A DNA stretch of 64,000 bases, from contig NZ_JAFEUV020000002.1 in NCBI RefSeq assembly GCF_017355915.2, positions 186,001-250,000 of the forward strand, read 5' to 3'. Made by a program: the position numbers and the translations under genes. The notes below the pieces were generated by a model. It did no database searches. It saw only the letters and a program-made list of their open reading frames with translations, and was not told where the DNA came from. Within the stretch, counting starts at the first letter, position 1; each line of letters starts with the position of its first letter. This DNA comes from Telluribacter roseus (lineage in GTDB: Bacteria; Bacteroidota; Bacteroidia; Cytophagales; Spirosomataceae). Below are positions 8,496 through 15,626 of the stretch, piece by piece.

Positions 8496-9881
8496 ATGGA
8501 CATTTTACAGGAGCTCATCAAGAACGAAAATCTGGCGACGGTACCGGAGCCACAGTTGCAGTGGCTGGTGGATCAAGGCGAGATTATACATCTGCAGGAT
8601 GGGGACTATGTTTTCAAGAAAGATGACCCCGTAGACTACCTCTGGATTGTACTGGAGGGGCGAATGCGGCTTTACCATGTCCAGAACAACGAACAGCGCC
8701 TGCTCGAAGACAATGGAAAAGGGTATATCGGAGGACTACTTCCCTATTCGCGTTTGAAGACAGCTACCGGCAACGCCATGGCCGTAGGCGATACAACGCT
8801 GCTGCGACTACACCGGAGCCAATTCAGAGAAATGATCGAAACGCAGGATGAACTGGTAGAGGTACTGGTGCACCTGATGCTCAATCGGGTCCGTAACTTC
8901 ACCAAAGTGCAGCAGCAGAACGAAAAAATGATTTCGCTCGGAAAGCTTTCGGCGGGGCTGGCGCATGAGCTCAACAACCCGGCCTCGGCAGTGGTACGCA
9001 GTGCTACGGCGCTCAAAAAGCAGCTGGGCATAGTACCCGAAAAGCTGAAAGCTCTGATGTCAATCCAGATGACCAGTGAACAGGTAGATCAGCTAAGTAC
9101 GGTACTGCTGGACAAGCTGAATGGGGCAGACCAGCGCCAGCTTTCACTGATGGAGAAGTCTGCGCGGGAGGATGAACTGGCCGATTGGCTGGAGGAGCAC
9201 AACGTGAACAATAGCTTTGAGATAGCCGAAACCCTGGTGGACTATAACTTCACTACCGACGACTTGGACGTGATTGGTACTAGCGTACCGGAGCAGAGCC
9301 TGACCCCGGTACTGGACTGGGTCACCAACGTACTGGCCTCCACACGGCTGGTAGGTGAGATAGCGGAAGCCTCCGAACGAATTGCCAACCTCGTCGGATC
9401 TATCAAAGAGTACTCCCATATGGACGGCGGGGGAGATAAGAAAAAAGTATCCCTGCGCGATGGGCTGGAAAGTACCCTGCGTATACTGCGGCACAAGCTT
9501 AAGAGTAAGAATATATCGGTACAGCTGGATCTGCCTCCGGAGCTGCCGGAACTGTGCGTACGACCGGGGGAGCTGAACCAGGTATGGACCAACCTGATCG
9601 ACAATGCCATTGATGCCTTACCGGAAGGCGGGAAGATCAACGTGGAGGCGGTTCAGGATCGGGAGTTTGTAACAGTACATGTCATCGACAATGGCAGCGG
9701 TATTCCCGAGGATATTACCAGTATGATATTCGATCCGTTTTTTACGACCAAAGAAATAGGCAAAGGCAGCGGACTGGGCCTGGAAATTGTACAGACCATT
9801 GTGCAGCAGCACAAAGGGCAGGTGAAGGTACACTCGCAGCCTGGCCGTACCGAGTTCAGCGTGTGTTTGCCTATTGAGTAA
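8496..9881 (+). CDS. Histidine kinase with N-terminal cyclic nucleotide-binding domain
   Basis: A 461-residue soluble kinase without membrane segments. Residues about 15-130 form a CRP/cNMP-binding-like barrel ([23 protein letters not shown]). A HisKA helix follows with [17 protein letters not shown], whose phospho-acceptor is H157, then a helical linker. The HATPase carries [13 protein letters not shown] (N box), [10 protein letters not shown] (G1), FDPFFTTK (F) and [11 protein letters not shown] (G2). It would phosphorylate a receiver in response to a cytoplasmic signal. The usual cNMP phosphate-binding cassette is not obvious, so the ligand is uncertain. The next gene, 54 bp downstream, starts with a receiver domain and is the natural partner. 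Confidence 0.9.
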   Translation: MDILQELIKNENLATVPEPQLQWLVDQGEIIHLQDGDYVFKKDDPVDYLWIVLEGRMRLYHVQNNEQRLLEDNGKGYIGGLLPYSRLKTATGNAMAVGDTTLLRLHRSQFREMIETQDELVEVLVHLMLNRVRNFTKVQQQNEKMISLGKLSAGLAHELNNPASAVVRSATALKKQLGIVPEKLKALMSIQMTSEQVDQLSTVLLDKLNGADQRQLSLMEKSAREDELADWLEEHNVNNSFEIAETLVDYNFTTDDLDVIGTSVPEQSLTPVLDWVTNVLASTRLVGEIAEASERIANLVGSIKEYSHMDGGGDKKKVSLRDGLESTLRILRHKLKSKNISVQLDLPPELPELCVRPGELNQVWTNLIDNAIDALPEGGKINVEAVQDREFVTVHVIDNGSGIPEDITSMIFDPFFTTKEIGKGSGLGLEIVQTIVQQHKGQVKVHSQPGRTEFSVCLPIE

Positions 9882-9935
9882 TGTGCCAGGGGATCATGTA
9901 CGCTCCCTAAAATCTATACTACCTGAAATTGATTC

Positions 9936-11597
9936 ATGAAGAAACCTATCATACTGGCCGTAGATGACGATGAGCAGGTACTGCGGGCACTCACCCGGGA
10001 CCTACAGGGCAAATACCGGAAAGACTATAAAATACTAAGTACTGCATCAGCCAACGAAGCCTTAACCACGCTTAAGGAACTGGAAGAGGCTAATGAAGCC
10101 GTGGCTCTGCTGATATCGGATCAGCGAATGCCCGAAATGCTGGGAGTGGACTACCTGGTGGAAGCCAGAAAGTACTACCCGGAGGCCAAGCGGGTCCTGC
10201 TGACGGCGTATTCGGATACGGACGCAGCCATCAAGGCCATCAACAATGTACGGCTTGACTACTACCTGATGAAGCCGTGGGACCCGCCCGAAGAAAAGAT
10301 GTTTCCGGTACTGGACGGCATGCTGGAAGATTGGAAGCTTACGTATGTACCCGAGTTTGAAGGTATACGTGTAGCCGGGTACCAGTTTTCGCCCAAGTCA
10401 CACGAGGTAAAGGATTTCCTGTCGGCTAATCTGTACCCCTACCAGTGGCTAGATCTGGAAACAAACGAAAAGAGCAAGGCGCTGCTGGACAAACACGGGC
10501 TGGATGCCAAGGATGCTCCCTATGTATTTCTGGAAGATGGGAGTTACCTGGTACAACCGGACCGACGCCAGATTGCCGAAAAACTGGGTATAAGTCAGGA
10601 AACACCTCGTGAACTGTACGATGTGGTCATTATCGGAGCCGGACCGGCGGGCCTCTCGGCGGCTGTCTACGGAGGGTCGGAAGGGCTCAAGACCCTGCTC
10701 ATCGAAAGAAGGGCGCCGGGGGGACAAGCAGGTACCAGCTCCCGCATTGAAAACTACCTGGGCTTTCCGTCGGGGCTTAGCGGAGCCGAATTGTCACAAC
10801 GGGCTATCACGCAGGCTACTCGTTTTGGGGTGGATTTCCTGTCACCGGAGGAGGTAGTTGACATCCAGGCCAAAGGCAACTACAAGATACTGACCTTAAG
10901 CAGCGGCAACCATATCAACGCCAAAAGCGTGATTATATCTACCGGCGTAGATTACCGTAAGCTTGAGGCTAAAGGGGTGGATAGTTTTACCGGAGCGGGT
11001 GTGTATTATGGGGCCGCTACGACCGAAGCCCGGGGCTGTAGTGATCGTCAGGTGTTTGTGGTAGGTGGAGGCAATTCCGCCGGGCAGGGAGCTATGTACC
11101 TTTCGCAGTTTGCCACTAAGGTGTACATCGTGATCCATAAGCCGGATCTGACTGCCTCCATGTCCCACTACCTGATCGACCAGATCCATTCTACACCCAA
11201 TATCGAAATCATCGCGGAATCTGATGTAATAGAGGCCAGAGGAGGTGAGCATCTGGAAGAGCTGGTCATTAAGAATTCCAAAACCGGGGAAGTCCAGACG
11301 TACCAGGCCAATGCCCTGTTTATATTTATTGGTGCCCGCCCCTATACTGACTGGATTACATCGGATATGCAGAAAACGGACGATGGCTTTATCATTACGG
11401 GCCGTGACCTGGTCAACCGGCCCGACTTCAACCGGATCTGGAAAAAGAAGCGGGAGCCCTACCCACTCGAAACCTGTATTACGGGCATATTTGCAGCGGG
11501 CGACGTGCGGGCTGACGCCATGAACCGCGTAGCCTCGGCCGTAGGCGAGGGAGCTATGGCTATCAGCTTTATACATAAGTACCTGGAAGAGGTATAG
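9936..11597 (+). CDS. Receiver fused to cysteine-less Grx-like and thioredoxin reductase-like FAD domains
   Basis: A 553-residue three-part protein. Residues 1-130 are a receiver (ILAVDDDEQV, phospho-acceptor D62 in LISDQRMPEM, YYLMKPWD). Residues about 138-210 look like a glutaredoxin fold in which the CPYC site reads S152-P-K-S155, with a cis-Pro-like APYVFLEDG. Residues about 227-553 resemble thioredoxin reductase: FAD site VVIIGAGPAGLSA, NAD(P)H site VFVVGGGNSAGQGA and C-terminal FAD motif GIFAAGDVRADAM. The TrxB disulfide CxxC is missing; the matching segment at 356-366 (VYYGAATTEAR) has no cysteine. Related proteins are listed as fused response regulator/thioredoxin-disulfide reductase, but disulfide reductase chemistry is doubtful here. 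The upstream kinase is 54 bp away, and a terminator follows at 11621-11661. Confidence 0.9.
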   Translation: MKKPIILAVDDDEQVLRALTRDLQGKYRKDYKILSTASANEALTTLKELEEANEAVALLISDQRMPEMLGVDYLVEARKYYPEAKRVLLTAYSDTDAAIKAINNVRLDYYLMKPWDPPEEKMFPVLDGMLEDWKLTYVPEFEGIRVAGYQFSPKSHEVKDFLSANLYPYQWLDLETNEKSKALLDKHGLDAKDAPYVFLEDGSYLVQPDRRQIAEKLGISQETPRELYDVVIIGAGPAGLSAAVYGGSEGLKTLLIERRAPGGQAGTSSRIENYLGFPSGLSGAELSQRAITQATRFGVDFLSPEEVVDIQAKGNYKILTLSSGNHINAKSVIISTGVDYRKLEAKGVDSFTGAGVYYGAATTEARGCSDRQVFVVGGGNSAGQGAMYLSQFATKVYIVIHKPDLTASMSHYLIDQIHSTPNIEIIAESDVIEARGGEHLEELVIKNSKTGEVQTYQANALFIFIGARPYTDWITSDMQKTDDGFIITGRDLVNRPDFNRIWKKKREPYPLETCITGIFAAGDVRADAMNRVASAVGEGAMAISFIHKYLEEV

Positions 11598-11620
11598 AGC
11601 CAGCAGGTACACCTCATTCC

Positions 11621-11661
11621 AAACATCCACCTGCGCCTCTGATGGAGGTTGGTGGATGTTT
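11621..11661 (+). terminator. Rho-independent terminator after the receiver-flavoenzyme gene
   Basis: An 11-bp inverted repeat (AAACATCCACC / GGTGGATGTTT) is followed by TTTGTTT, 24 bp after the stop. It separates the kinase/flavoenzyme pair from the bestrophin gene, which therefore probably has its own promoter; a TAACTTTC element at 11775-11782 is a weak candidate. Confidence 0.75.
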
Positions 11662-11826
11662 TTGTTTGGATCTATCACTGCGCAGACGTATGGTACTGCC
11701 ACCCGTACAGTCAGTAATCCGTTCCACGGGAGGCGCAACTGCAGTCCTGGTTTTCTTATTTACTAATTTACTTCTAACTTTCTGCCATTGTACCACATCA
11801 GGTTATAAACAGGCTGCTCTACTGCC

Positions 11827-12753
11827 ATGATTGTCTACGAATCCAACAAGAACTTTCTGCGTGACATTACCCACCTTACCCGCAGCTGGACCATGCAGCG
11901 GGTCTTACGGGCAGCTCTGGGGGTAGGAGCCGTAACGGCTATGATTACCGTGGCCTTTGAAGAGATCTGGCCCATGGAGATCAATGTACCTTCGAGTATA
12001 TTCTCTCTGTTGGGTATCGTGCTGAGTATCCTGCTGGTGTTCCGGACCAATACCGCCTACGACCGCTGGTGGGAGGGACGCAAACAGTGGGGAGCCTTGG
12101 TCAACAACAGTCGTAACCTGGCCGTATCGGTACAGGCTACTCTGCCCCCGGAAGAGGTCAAAGGCCGTTTTGAGATAGCGGTACTGATCTCCAACTTTAG
12201 CATTGTGCTCAAGGAACACCTCAGGAAGGGCGCTCAGGTGGAGGAACTGATTTTTGTGAGTAAGGAAGAGATTGAAAAGTATAAGCAGCGTACCCATGTA
12301 CCCAGCTACATCGCCAGCCAGATCCACCAGAAGATGCAGGAGTACTACCGCAACGGAACCATTACCGGCACGGACATCCGTAATATGAAGCCTCACCTGC
12401 AGGCCCTGCTGGATATCGCCGGAGCGTGCGAGCGTATCAAAAAAACACCCATTCCCTTCTCGTACAGCGTGTACATCAAGCTGTTGATACTGGGGTACTC
12501 CCTGATGCTGCCCTTCGGACTGATCCGTGACTTTGGGTACTTTACCATTCCACTGGTCACCTTTATATTCTTTACCTTTATAGGTATCGAAATGATGGCC
12601 GCCGAGATCGAAGATCCCTTTGGGTTGGACTGTAATGACCTACCTACGGGGGATATCGCGCATACCATCAGAAACAACGTATTCGAGATTCTGGAAGTAA
12701 CGCACGTACACCAGCCCGAGCGGGAGGAAAAGCTGTATCAGAAAGTATTCTAA
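11827..12753 (+). CDS. Bestrophin family ion channel (UPF0187)
   Basis: A 308-residue membrane protein. It carries the family hallmark FRTNTAYDRWWEGRKQWGALVN at about residues 74-95, hydrophobic helices around 32-48, 55-75, 215-235 and 240-260, and the acidic C-terminal segment EIEDPFGLDCNDLPTGDI that matches the calcium-clasp region of eukaryotic bestrophins. Bacterial homologues are pentameric channels in the inner membrane; the characterised Klebsiella protein conducts cations, while eukaryotic ones conduct anions. The length is normal. It follows the kinase/flavoenzyme pair on the same strand but behind a terminator, so functional linkage is only suggested by position. Confidence 0.9.
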   Translation: MIVYESNKNFLRDITHLTRSWTMQRVLRAALGVGAVTAMITVAFEEIWPMEINVPSSIFSLLGIVLSILLVFRTNTAYDRWWEGRKQWGALVNNSRNLAVSVQATLPPEEVKGRFEIAVLISNFSIVLKEHLRKGAQVEELIFVSKEEIEKYKQRTHVPSYIASQIHQKMQEYYRNGTITGTDIRNMKPHLQALLDIAGACERIKKTPIPFSYSVYIKLLILGYSLMLPFGLIRDFGYFTIPLVTFIFFTFIGIEMMAAEIEDPFGLDCNDLPTGDIAHTIRNNVFEILEVTHVHQPEREEKLYQKVF

Positions 12754-12794
12754 TCTGGTCACTAGCCGCTGGGAGAGGAGCTATACTAACAGGC

Positions 12795-12823
12795 AAACGG
12801 GAAGGCCTCAGGCCTTCCCGTTT
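12795..12823. terminator. Bidirectional hairpin between convergent genes
   Basis: A perfect 13-bp stem (AAACGGGAAGGCC / GGCCTTCCCGTTT) with a 3-nt loop stands between the bestrophin stop and the stop of the convergent hydrolase gene. Confidence 0.8.
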
Positions 12824-12838
12824 GTACTTTGTTTATAA

Positions 12839-13771
12839 CTACAATAGTCTTCTTTGTTGCTGCTGAAACAGCCTGACTGTACCAACAAACCAGGCTCCGC
12901 TTTCCTGGAAGGGACAGTGGCCTCCTTCGTACAAAGCCGTAGTAGCGTTAGGGAATCGGAATGAGGTATAGTGCTCAGGCCCTACTGCGTAGTCCTTCAG
13001 TCCGGCAATGACCAGTACGGGTACTTTGATTTTGGCTGAGAGCGATGTAAAGTCCTGATCGTATTCGGCGTAGTCCCATACCTTGTTGCCGTAGTCAAAG
13101 TTGAAAGGGCGGCCGATGTCCAGCGTGATGGAGTCGCTGTGTACCTTGGCTTCGGGCGTGGCAAACATTAGTTTATACCATACCCCCTTCTCACGTAGCT
13201 TCCCGTGTACCTTTCCCAGCCGTTCCATCCTGTTAATGGAGGTGTCGGTGTACATTGTATCCGTGAGTCCCAGTTCCTGGATGCCGAAGCTGATGTGGCT
13301 GTTGATGGAGTAGGGCAGGTTGAGGGTGCAATTGATATAGATGGATGAGCTAACCCGCTGTGGATAATGGAGCGTGTAGCTGGTCATTAGTATACCGGCA
13401 AACGAGTGACCCATCAACGACCATTTTGAATAACCCAGGTAGCGACGTAGTTCTTCCAGGTCTTTCTCAAGCCGCGCCAGTGAGTAGTCACCGTTTCGGG
13501 CGCTTTCTGACCGCCCGCTTCCCCGCTGGTCAAAGTAGATCATCTGCATGAATTGCTCTACCTGGCTACCTGCTGATTTTTCGAAGTAGTTGCTGGTGGA
13601 GCCGGGGCCTCCGTGGACAAATACACACGGCTTGCCCTGCCCGGCCACCCGGACGTACAACTTTATACTGTCAGAAGTAGTGAAGTAGAACCCTTCGGAG
13701 TAGGGACGTGCAAGTACCTGCGATGCAAAGGCCACTAGGGCTACTATACAAGCACCGATGATTTTTTTCAT
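12839..13771 (-). CDS. Secreted alpha/beta hydrolase, prolyl aminopeptidase-like (S33)
   Basis: A 310-residue protein with a signal peptide (MKKIIGACIVALVAFASQVLA). The hydrolase signature is complete: HGGPGSTSNYF (oxyanion hole), DQRGSGRS, nucleophile elbow GHSFAG, acid in GLKDYAVGP and the catalytic histidine in EGGHCPF. HGGPG plus DQRGSGRS is characteristic of proline iminopeptidases and related epoxide or ester hydrolases. The exact substrate cannot be told. A likely promoter lies at 13800-13829. It is a single gene convergent with bestrophin. Confidence 0.85.
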   Translation of the reverse strand: MKKIIGACIVALVAFASQVLARPYSEGFYFTTSDSIKLYVRVAGQGKPCVFVHGGPGSTSNYFEKSAGSQVEQFMQMIYFDQRGSGRSESARNGDYSLARLEKDLEELRRYLGYSKWSLMGHSFAGILMTSYTLHYPQRVSSSIYINCTLNLPYSINSHISFGIQELGLTDTMYTDTSINRMERLGKVHGKLREKGVWYKLMFATPEAKVHSDSITLDIGRPFNFDYGNKVWDYAEYDQDFTSLSAKIKVPVLVIAGLKDYAVGPEHYTSFRFPNATTALYEGGHCPFQESGAWFVGTVRLFQQQQRRLL

Positions 13772-13799
13772 GGCTATTATCTGTTGAAGAATGATGGTT

Positions 13800-13829
13800 C
13801 AAAGATGATAGCCCTTGGTAGCTTACAAA
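13800..13829 (-). promoter_or_regulatory. Probable promoter of the S33-like hydrolase gene
   Basis: On the minus strand a TTTG is followed 18 bp later by CATCTTTG, a one-base variant of the Bacteroidota -7 element TAnnTTTG. It lies 28 bp upstream of the start codon. Confidence 0.45.
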
Positions 13830-13877
13830 AAAAAGAGTTGCCGGGGTAGCCATTCCGGCTGATGAAGGCACTAAAAA

Positions 13878-13942
13878 AGGTGACGAAAAGTGGGGCTGTG
13901 AAGGATGTATTCATCTCATCACGACCTCCCTTATCGTCACCT
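13878..13942 (-). terminator. Probable terminator of the cytochrome oxidase subunit III gene
   Basis: A 9-bp inverted repeat (AGGTGACGA / TCGTCACCT) encloses a long loop. On the minus strand it is followed by a run of six T, 19 bp after the subunit III stop. The long loop makes it less certain than the other hairpins. Confidence 0.45.
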
Positions 13943-13960
13943 CGTTATATTAATTGCTAA

Positions 13961-14578
13961 TTAAGCCGAATGGTGAAACAGAAGAAACAGGAATAGATAG
14001 ATCCACAGAACATCTACAAAATGCCAATAGGTAGTAATCAGCTTCAGCTTGAGCCGGTTAGGCGGATTGACACTGTACACAAAGGCGTCTATATAAGTCA
14101 TGTTCTTCATCGACTCCCAGAACGCGATTCCCAGGAAAGCAAGTCCGCCTACTATATGCAGGATATGAAGTCCGGAAAGAAGGTATACAAAAGCACCGGG
14201 TGCACTTTCCTGCATTCCTATGCCCTGCTCGATCATCTGAAACCATCCCCAGACCTGCATCAACACAAAGGCAACGCCCAGCGTTAGGGTAGATCCAAGA
14301 CAGGCCCGATAAATTGGAAATTTTTCGCGTTGAAAAGCACGGTGCGCTTCGTGCATGGTAACACTACTCAGCAGGATGGCAAAGGTACTGATCCAGAATA
14401 CTCCCGGCAACGTTACCTGCTGCCAGTCAGGCCCTACTTTACGTATGATATACATAGCCAGTAGGGTAGTGAATATTAAAACACTTCCTCCTATACCCAG
14501 CCACAGCATGAATTGAAGTGGTTCGCGTCGCTTGGTGAAAGGATTCTCCGGGCTTCGGGTCGTTGGTTTTATAGGCAT
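13961..14578 (-). CDS. Cytochrome c oxidase subunit III
   Basis: A 205-residue protein with five predicted membrane helices. The family motifs SGLHILHIVGGL and TTYWHFVDVLWIYLFLFL are present, as is TMHEAHRAFQ in the second/third helix region. Subunit III supports the haem-copper oxidase core in the inner membrane and feeds proton uptake. The size fits the short five-helix form. No other oxidase subunit is nearby, so it stands apart from the main cox cluster or is an extra copy. Confidence 0.9.
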   Translation of the reverse strand: MPIKPTTRSPENPFTKRREPLQFMLWLGIGGSVLIFTTLLAMYIIRKVGPDWQQVTLPGVFWISTFAILLSSVTMHEAHRAFQREKFPIYRACLGSTLTLGVAFVLMQVWGWFQMIEQGIGMQESAPGAFVYLLSGLHILHIVGGLAFLGIAFWESMKNMTYIDAFVYSVNPPNRLKLKLITTYWHFVDVLWIYLFLFLLFHHSA

Positions 14579-14705
14579 GATTCGTAAAAGCTTTCGATGG
14601 TCGGCATACAGTTAAAAACGAAAAAATAATTTTTTCTAATGTAAAAAAGCATGCCTACCTTTTCCTTATAACTACAATTCAACTCAATTTATACTTCTTT
14701 CAGAA

Positions 14706-15530
14706 TCAGGATAGTTCTCCTTGCCAAACGGCGTAGTGGTTAAAATTGTTCGAGAAATCGGGCTCATTCCCAAAAATTCCATAGACTGTGGAGCCGGAAC
14801 CACTCATGCTGGCATATAATGCCCCCAACTCGTATAGCTGATCTTTAAGGGCAGGCAATTCGGGATATTTTAGGAACAGCGACGCTTCAAAATCATTTAC
14901 TACAGTAGTACGCCATTCGTGGATGGGCTGTTGCAGGAGCTGCCGCAGGTCAGTAGCCGGCTGGGCTGGTCTGACGCCTGCGTAAGCCTCGGCGGTAGAA
15001 ATGTGCAGCCCCGGATTGACCAGCACGATCCACTTACCCGCAAGCCGCAGGTCTATCTCCTCAAACTGATCGCCCTTGCCGTAGCAGTACCTGGGCTGGT
15101 TCTCGATAAAAAAGGCACAGTCGCTGCCGAGGGTACGGGCGTAGTCCTGCTGCTGGGTGGTAGTGAGCTGCAGACCGAAAAGCTCGTTCAGGGCCCGGAT
15201 AGTGAAAGCGGCATCTGCCGATCCGCCGCCGAGCCCGGCTCCGATGGGAATGGCCTTGAGCAGGTGTATATCTACGGGAGGTAGTGAATAATCACGTGCT
15301 AGCAGATGATAGGCTTTTACGCATAAGTTGCTGAAGGCGGTCTCCGGAGTGGTAGCTCCCGGAATGGGCAGCCCCGATGACTGGAAAGAAAGGCGCTCTG
15401 CCGGACGGATCTCGAGGGCATCAGACCAGCCGACGGGGTAGAAGCACGATTCGATATTGTGAAATCCGTCGGAGCGTTTTTCGGTGATGTGGAGGCCAAT
15501 GTTGATTTTGGCATTGGGAAATACAACCAT
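14706..15530 (-). CDS. ispE: 4-diphosphocytidyl-2-C-methyl-D-erythritol kinase
   Basis: A 274-residue GHMP kinase. It has the N-terminal NAKINIGLHI, the ATP-binding PIGAGLGGGSADAAF and the C-terminal SMSGSGSTVYGIF, which together identify IspE. The enzyme phosphorylates CDP-methylerythritol in the MEP route to isoprenoid precursors, in the cytoplasm. Length is normal. It follows the OmpA-like gene on the same strand, but a strong hairpin at 15572-15603 separates them, so it should be transcribed from the 40-bp gap; GATATTTG near 15553-15560 is a possible -7 element. Confidence 0.97.
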   Translation of the reverse strand: MVVFPNAKINIGLHITEKRSDGFHNIESCFYPVGWSDALEIRPAERLSFQSSGLPIPGATTPETAFSNLCVKAYHLLARDYSLPPVDIHLLKAIPIGAGLGGGSADAAFTIRALNELFGLQLTTTQQQDYARTLGSDCAFFIENQPRYCYGKGDQFEEIDLRLAGKWIVLVNPGLHISTAEAYAGVRPAQPATDLRQLLQQPIHEWRTTVVNDFEASLFLKYPELPALKDQLYELGALYASMSGSGSTVYGIFGNEPDFSNNFNHYAVWQGELS

Positions 15531-15571
15531 TCGTACGATATATGTTTCTGCACAAATATCGAAAAATATAC

Positions 15572-15603
15572 GAAAGCCCTTCTCACTAGTGAGAAGGGCT
15601 TTC
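15572..15603 (-). terminator. Terminator after the OmpA/PD40 gene
   Basis: A 32-bp near-perfect palindrome (arms GAAAGCCCTTCTCACT / AGTGAGAAGGGCTTTC) begins 23 bp after the OmpA-like stop codon and precedes ispE. Confidence 0.75.
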
Positions 15604-15626
15604 CTGAAACGGTAGTCTGAAAGGTT

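Noticed and set aside
10896-11738. 280-codon open frame on the minus strand
   Set aside because: Antisense to the receiver-flavoenzyme gene, crosses its terminator and has no recognisable domain.
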